DNA of 8,986 bases from Victivallales bacterium (GTDB lineage: Bacteria > Verrucomicrobiota > Lentisphaeria > Oligosphaerales > Oligosphaeraceae): assembly GCA_017963875.1 (NCBI GenBank), contig JAGCTA010000512.1, positions 1 to 8,986 on the forward strand, read 5' to 3'. Shown piece by piece: positions 5,934 through 8,986 of the stretch; within the stretch, counting starts at the first letter, position 1; each line of letters starts with the position of its first letter. The position numbers and the translations under genes were made by a program. A model generated the notes under the pieces. It ran no database searches, was not told the origin of the DNA, and worked only from the letters and a program-made list of their open reading frames with translations.

Positions 5934-6637
5934 CCATGGGGTTGTTGACAGCCATAAGGGATTTTCTGGCACCAGACATCTGCCCTATTTGCAAAGAGGA
6001 ACTGGTAAATCCAGCGATACGTCTTTGCGATAGGTGCTATGGCGAATTTACGCCGTTGCCTAAAAACCGCTGCCCCGCCTGCGGCGGTCCAGGGGATTCG
6101 CTGATGAAGCAGTGCAGAAGTTGCCTGTCCGTGCCTGAACGCCCGTGGCAAGTCGCCGTTTCCGCTTTTGAGTTCGATGGTCTTGCCAGAACCGCAATCC
6201 ATCGGCTCAAATACAGGGGACGGCGTGAACTTGCGCCGTTATTCGCCAGGCATTTGGCGGAAAATTGGCGAAAGTATTCAGAGGACTTTGCGCCTGATGT
6301 TATCACGCCTATTCCTTTGCATTGGTGGAGATGGATAAAGCGCGGATACAACCAGGCGGGGGAAGTTGCGTCTTTCCTTTCAAAGGAACTGGGCATTCCG
6401 TGCAAAGGATTGCTTAGAAGAACTCGTTATACAAGGGAACAGGTCACACTGACTGCCCAGAAACGGCTGGAGAACTTGAAATCCGCTTTCGAGGCTTCTG
6501 ATGATGTAAAAGGGAAGCGCGTATTGATTGTTGACGATGTTTTTACAACTGGGGCTACATTGACGGCGGCTGCCCAGACGATGCTGAAGAAGAGGGCAAA
6601 AGCCGTCGCTGTCATTACGATTGCAAGAGACATATAG
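5930..6637 (+). CDS. ComF-family protein (double zinc ribbon plus phosphoribosyltransferase-like domain)
   Basis: The 235-residue product has the ComFC/GntX architecture. The N-terminal part holds four Cys pairs (18/21, 33/36, 48/51, 62/65), fitting two zinc ribbons. The C-terminal part is a type I phosphoribosyltransferase fold with the PRPP loop VLIVDDVFTTGAT at 198-210. Family blocks PIPLHWWRWIKRGYNQA (127-143) and TREQVTLTAQKRLENLKSAF (168-187) are intact. In naturally competent bacteria ComFC is needed for uptake or integration of single-stranded DNA; homologues occur widely in non-competent species and their reaction is unsettled. No other competence gene is nearby, so a competence role should not be assumed. 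The start ATG overlaps the ispF stop (ATGA), with no strong Shine-Dalgarno, consistent with translational coupling. A second in-frame ATG lies two codons downstream. Confidence 0.92.
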   Translation: MTMGLLTAIRDFLAPDICPICKEELVNPAIRLCDRCYGEFTPLPKNRCPACGGPGDSLMKQCRSCLSVPERPWQVAVSAFEFDGLARTAIHRLKYRGRRELAPLFARHLAENWRKYSEDFAPDVITPIPLHWWRWIKRGYNQAGEVASFLSKELGIPCKGLLRRTRYTREQVTLTAQKRLENLKSAFEASDDVKGKRVLIVDDVFTTGATLTAAAQTMLKKRAKAVAVITIARDI

Positions 6638-6646
6638 CAGATAACA

Positions 6647-7453
6647 ATGGAACAGACAGGAAAAAACGAAATACCAGAGGGGTGGGTTAAATGCAAGGGA
6701 TGCGGGCAGATGGTTGTGCAGTCCTCCATGGATTTGAATGCACAGGTTTGCTCCCATTGCGGCTATCATTACCCGATTACCGCCGAACAACGGTTGAATT
6801 TGATGCTCGACAAGGATTCATTTCAGTCAATGGACGATTTCATCAGTTCGTATGATGTCCTGAATTTCGCCAATGACGGTAGTTACAGTGAGAAACTGTC
6901 GGACAACTTGGAGAAGACGGGAATGAATGAGGCGGTTGTCTGTGGGGTCGGAAAAATGAGCGGGCATTTGGTTGCCATTGCAGTCATGGATTTTCGCTTC
7001 ATGGGCGCTTCGATGGGTTCTGCTGTGGGGGAAAAGATCACACGGCTGATTGAGACGGCGACAAAACGTCGCCTTCCTGTGATTATCGTGACCAGTTCTG
7101 GTGGTGCGCGCATGCAGGAGGGCGTGCTTTCGCTGATGCAAATGGCAAAAACGTCGGCGGCGCTGATGAGGCTTGACGAGGCAGGGTTGCCATATTTTAC
7201 CGTGCTGACCAATCCGACGGCTGGGGGTGTCACCGCCAGTTTCGCTTCGCTTGGCGATGTCATTCTCGCGGAACCGAAGGCATTCATTGGCTTTGCGGGA
7301 CCTCGCGGCATTAAAAATACGACTCAGGCGGATTTGCCGCCTGGCTTCCAGACGGCGGAATTCCTGCTTGAACATGGGCTTATCGACAGGGTGACCCCAA
7401 GGACAAAACTGAAATATGAATTGACAAGACTTTTAGAGGCTTTTTCTTTCTAA
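6647..7453 (+). CDS. accD: Acetyl-CoA carboxylase carboxyltransferase subunit beta
   Basis: AccD forms, with AccA, the carboxyltransferase that moves CO2 from biotin-BCCP to acetyl-CoA, giving malonyl-CoA for fatty-acid synthesis. The 268 residues are slightly shorter than many family members. The N-terminal zinc ribbon has Cys16, Cys19, Cys35 and Cys38 in WVKCKGC and VCSHCGYHY. The crotonase-like core shows FMGASMGSAVGEK (118-130), the oxyanion-hole segment SSGGARMQEG (150-159), TNPTAGGVTASFASLGD (188-204), and GPRGIKNT followed by LPPGFQTAEFLLEHGLID (230-247). All are expected for AccD. The start ATG lies 9 nt after comF, with only a weak purine stretch as ribosome binding site, so coupling to comF translation is plausible. 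accA is not in the window. Confidence 0.96.
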   Translation: MEQTGKNEIPEGWVKCKGCGQMVVQSSMDLNAQVCSHCGYHYPITAEQRLNLMLDKDSFQSMDDFISSYDVLNFANDGSYSEKLSDNLEKTGMNEAVVCGVGKMSGHLVAIAVMDFRFMGASMGSAVGEKITRLIETATKRRLPVIIVTSSGGARMQEGVLSLMQMAKTSAALMRLDEAGLPYFTVLTNPTAGGVTASFASLGDVILAEPKAFIGFAGPRGIKNTTQADLPPGFQTAEFLLEHGLIDRVTPRTKLKYELTRLLEAFSF

Positions 7454-7488
7454 ACCAATAACACATTAATTGAAAAAGGAACCAATCC

Positions 7489-8481
7489 ATGGAAAGAATC
7501 AATGTCGGTTTTATCGGTTGCGGAGGTATTGCGCAATATCATTTCAGCCATTTTGACAAAATGCTGGACAAGGCACGCATCGCCGCCGCATGTGACCTTA
7601 TTCCTGAACGGGCGCAGAAGACGGCCGAACGTTATCCAGGTGCCAATGTCTATACGGACTATCGGGAAATGTTCGAAAAGGAAAAACTGGATGCCGTGTA
7701 TATTTGTGTCCAGCCTGGCGCGCATGACGGAATGGAGTTCATTGCCATTGACAAAGGCATCAATATCTTTTGCCAGAAGCCAATGACATTGGATATGAAC
7801 TATGCCAAGAAAGTCTTGGCGGGGATCAAGAGGAAAAAACTGATCAGTGCCGTCGGTCTGCAATGCCGATACAGTGATTCATGGGATTTCATCAAACAGT
7901 TCATCGGGCGCAAAATCGCCGCGAATGATCTGGCAATGGTCAGTGCCTATCGTATTGGTGGCTTCCCGATGGTATGGTGGTGGCGCAGATTTGAACAGTC
8001 TGGAGGACAGGCCGTCGAACAGACCATTCATAATTTCGACATGCTTCGCTGGATTTTCGGCGAAGTCAAACAAGTCTGCTCAGTGCGTCGGCGCGGAGTA
8101 ATCAGGGATATTCCAGACCACAATGCGGATGACGCGTCCTCAACGCTCATTACTTTCAAAAATGGCGTCATCGGGACATTCAACACGGGTTGTTTTGGTG
8201 GCTCTGAAGGAGATACGACAGCCTATTATCGCAACGGAAACATCAAATATTCGTTGTTCGGGAACTATACGATTACAGAACCGAATAGAACGGTTACTGG
8301 CAAACCTATGAATGACGCAGGCCAGGAGTGCGACGAGACGTTTGTGGATGCCGTTCGCGGAGACATTGACCGCGAGGAAATCCTTTCGCCATACGCAGAT
8401 GCCATCAAGACGCTGGCTTTTGTTTTTGCCATCAACAAATCAATGGATGCCAATGGCGCGCCTGTGGTTCCAGAATGCTAA
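7489..8481 (+). CDS. Gfo/Idh/MocA family NAD(P)-dependent oxidoreductase
   Basis: The 330-residue product begins with a Rossmann dinucleotide-binding motif GFIGCGGIA (7-15), Asp36 at the end of the second strand being a likely ribose or NAD contact. The second domain has the family pattern GGQAVEQTIHNFDMLRWIFGE (172-192), with His181 and Asp184 as the likely catalytic pair. The usual EKP motif reads QKP here (Gln96-Lys97-Pro98), keeping the catalytic Lys. Members oxidise or reduce sugars, inositols and related polyols; the substrate cannot be told from sequence. AAGGA lies 8 nt before the ATG. It sits 35 nt after accD and is the last gene before a strong terminator, so it may be an accessory passenger of the operon. 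Together with the divergent sialidase-like pair it hints at sugar catabolism, though they are on opposite strands and about 4.4 kb apart. Confidence 0.93.
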   Translation: MERINVGFIGCGGIAQYHFSHFDKMLDKARIAAACDLIPERAQKTAERYPGANVYTDYREMFEKEKLDAVYICVQPGAHDGMEFIAIDKGINIFCQKPMTLDMNYAKKVLAGIKRKKLISAVGLQCRYSDSWDFIKQFIGRKIAANDLAMVSAYRIGGFPMVWWWRRFEQSGGQAVEQTIHNFDMLRWIFGEVKQVCSVRRRGVIRDIPDHNADDASSTLITFKNGVIGTFNTGCFGGSEGDTTAYYRNGNIKYSLFGNYTITEPNRTVTGKPMNDAGQECDETFVDAVRGDIDREEILSPYADAIKTLAFVFAINKSMDANGAPVVPEC

Positions 8482-8572
8482 GTTTTGATTTGCTTTGTCT
8501 AGACGTTTTTATACTCATTTGAGACAGACAATAGCCTGATTGGGCATAAAACAGAAGAGTCTCTCTCCTTCG

Positions 8573-8615
8573 AAAATGGCATGACGAAATATTAAAAGTT
8601 CGCCATGCCATTTTT
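8573..8615. terminator. Bidirectional intrinsic terminator between convergent genes
   Basis: Arms 8573-8588 and 8599-8614 pair at 15 of 16 positions (one A/C mismatch at 8584/8603) around a 10-nt AT-rich loop. The core ATGGCATG/CATGCCAT is flanked by A4 on the left and T5 on the right. It therefore ends in a U-run when read in either direction. It lies 91 nt after the oxidoreductase stop and touches the stop codon (8616-8614) of the convergent gene. The rest of 8482-8572 shows no gene or clear signal. Confidence 0.85.
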
Positions 8616-8986
8616 ACCCTTTTCCTGAACGCTTGCCTTTTTTCTCGGCGTTTTCAGAAGGGGGTTTTATGGGAGGATCTTGAGAATTGTTTTTATTATC
8701 ATCGTCCATTTTCTGAATACTGTCATTCTGTTGCATTTCATTTTCAAACTGCTGCAGAAAAGAATTGTCCTTCAGTTTTTCAACGAAGTCATTTGAAGAA
8801 GTCTCCTGAATTGGCAATGGAGCATCTGAGGGTGGATTAAGGTTGTTCATCAGTTCCTGGAATCCGTTTTCGAGCAGTTTTGAAATGGCTTTATTGGATG
8901 CTCCCTCTATTTCCTTGAGGAAGGTGTCAGATAGATTTGGGGTGGATTGGCAAAGTTGATAGGCGATGGCTATGCGTTCCATGCAC
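8614..8986 (-). CDS. Unrecognised protein, C-terminal part (enters from right edge)
   Basis: The frame is open from the window edge to a TAA at 8616-8614, giving 123 visible residues. A Met lies at the second visible codon (8982-8980), but the frame continues upstream (a Cys codon at 8985-8983) and the ribosome binding site would be outside, so the true start is unknown. The first 50 residues look helical and amphipathic (FLKEIEGASNKAISKLLENG, then FQELMNNL). After that comes a polar, probably disordered region rich in Asn, Gln, Asp, Ser and Pro, ending in a basic tail KKGKRSGKG. Composition is more Asn/Gln-rich and AT-rich than the housekeeping genes beside it. No motif lets me name a function. 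That it is coding is supported by the stop coinciding with the terminator hairpin and by lack of a better frame. Confidence 0.55.
   Translation of the reverse strand, partial: CMERIAIAYQLCQSTPNLSDTFLKEIEGASNKAISKLLENGFQELMNNLNPPSDAPLPIQETSSNDFVEKLKDNSFLQQFENEMQQNDSIQKMDDDNKNNSQDPPIKPPSENAEKKGKRSGKG

Noticed and set aside
8497..8504. GTCTAGAC palindrome followed by T-run after the oxidoreductase gene
   Set aside because: The 8-bp palindrome has no loop, so it cannot form a terminator hairpin; the strong hairpin at 8573-8615 is the better candidate.
1..8986. Mobile element, CRISPR array, tRNA, prophage or defence system
   Set aside because: No transposase, integrase, terminal repeats, spaced direct repeats or cloverleaf were visible; genes are ordinary chromosomal families.

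Overview
The window looks like a chromosomal segment of a Gram-negative bacterium (an LptE-like lipoprotein, a methylerythritol-phosphate pathway gene and bacterial AccD are present). The mix of leaderless Asp-box (sialidase-like) proteins, a Gfo/Idh/MocA oxidoreductase and a Lys/Pro/Ala-rich TPR protein is reminiscent of the Lentisphaerota/Verrucomicrobiota side of the PVC group. That placement is an inference from gene content, not a measurement.

Left part, minus strand (1-3094), read right to left: two tandem paralogous Asp-box beta-propeller proteins (3094-2012 and 1941-862, about 68% identical by hand count), then the RNase P RNA gene rnpB (about 788-411), then the N-terminal GTPase domain of era, cut by the window edge (393-1). 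The U-tract that closes rnpB directly touches the Shine-Dalgarno sequence of era, so the two are probably expressed from one transcript or a processed one.

Right part, plus strand (3224-8481): six genes packed as one apparent operon, divergent from the Asp-box pair across a 129-nt spacer. They are a secreted TPR protein with a long low-complexity tail, an LptE-like lipoprotein, ispF, a comF-family phosphoribosyltransferase, accD and a Gfo/Idh/MocA oxidoreductase. The first four junctions are 4-nt ATGA overlaps or gaps of 8-9 nt; the last is 35 nt. A 15/16-bp hairpin with T-runs (8573-8615) ends the operon and is shared with a convergent, unrecognised gene entering from the right edge (8986-8614).

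Most of the window is conserved housekeeping: tRNA processing, ribosome assembly, isoprenoid and fatty-acid precursor synthesis, and outer-membrane biogenesis. I found no convincing mobile element, CRISPR array, phage or defence system. The points most worth a second look are an rnpB whose fold appears to lack helix P18 and to carry an extra hairpin beside P17, two distinct periodic repeats in the tail of the TPR protein, and the tandem sialidase-like pair that lacks the classical sialidase N-terminal motif.
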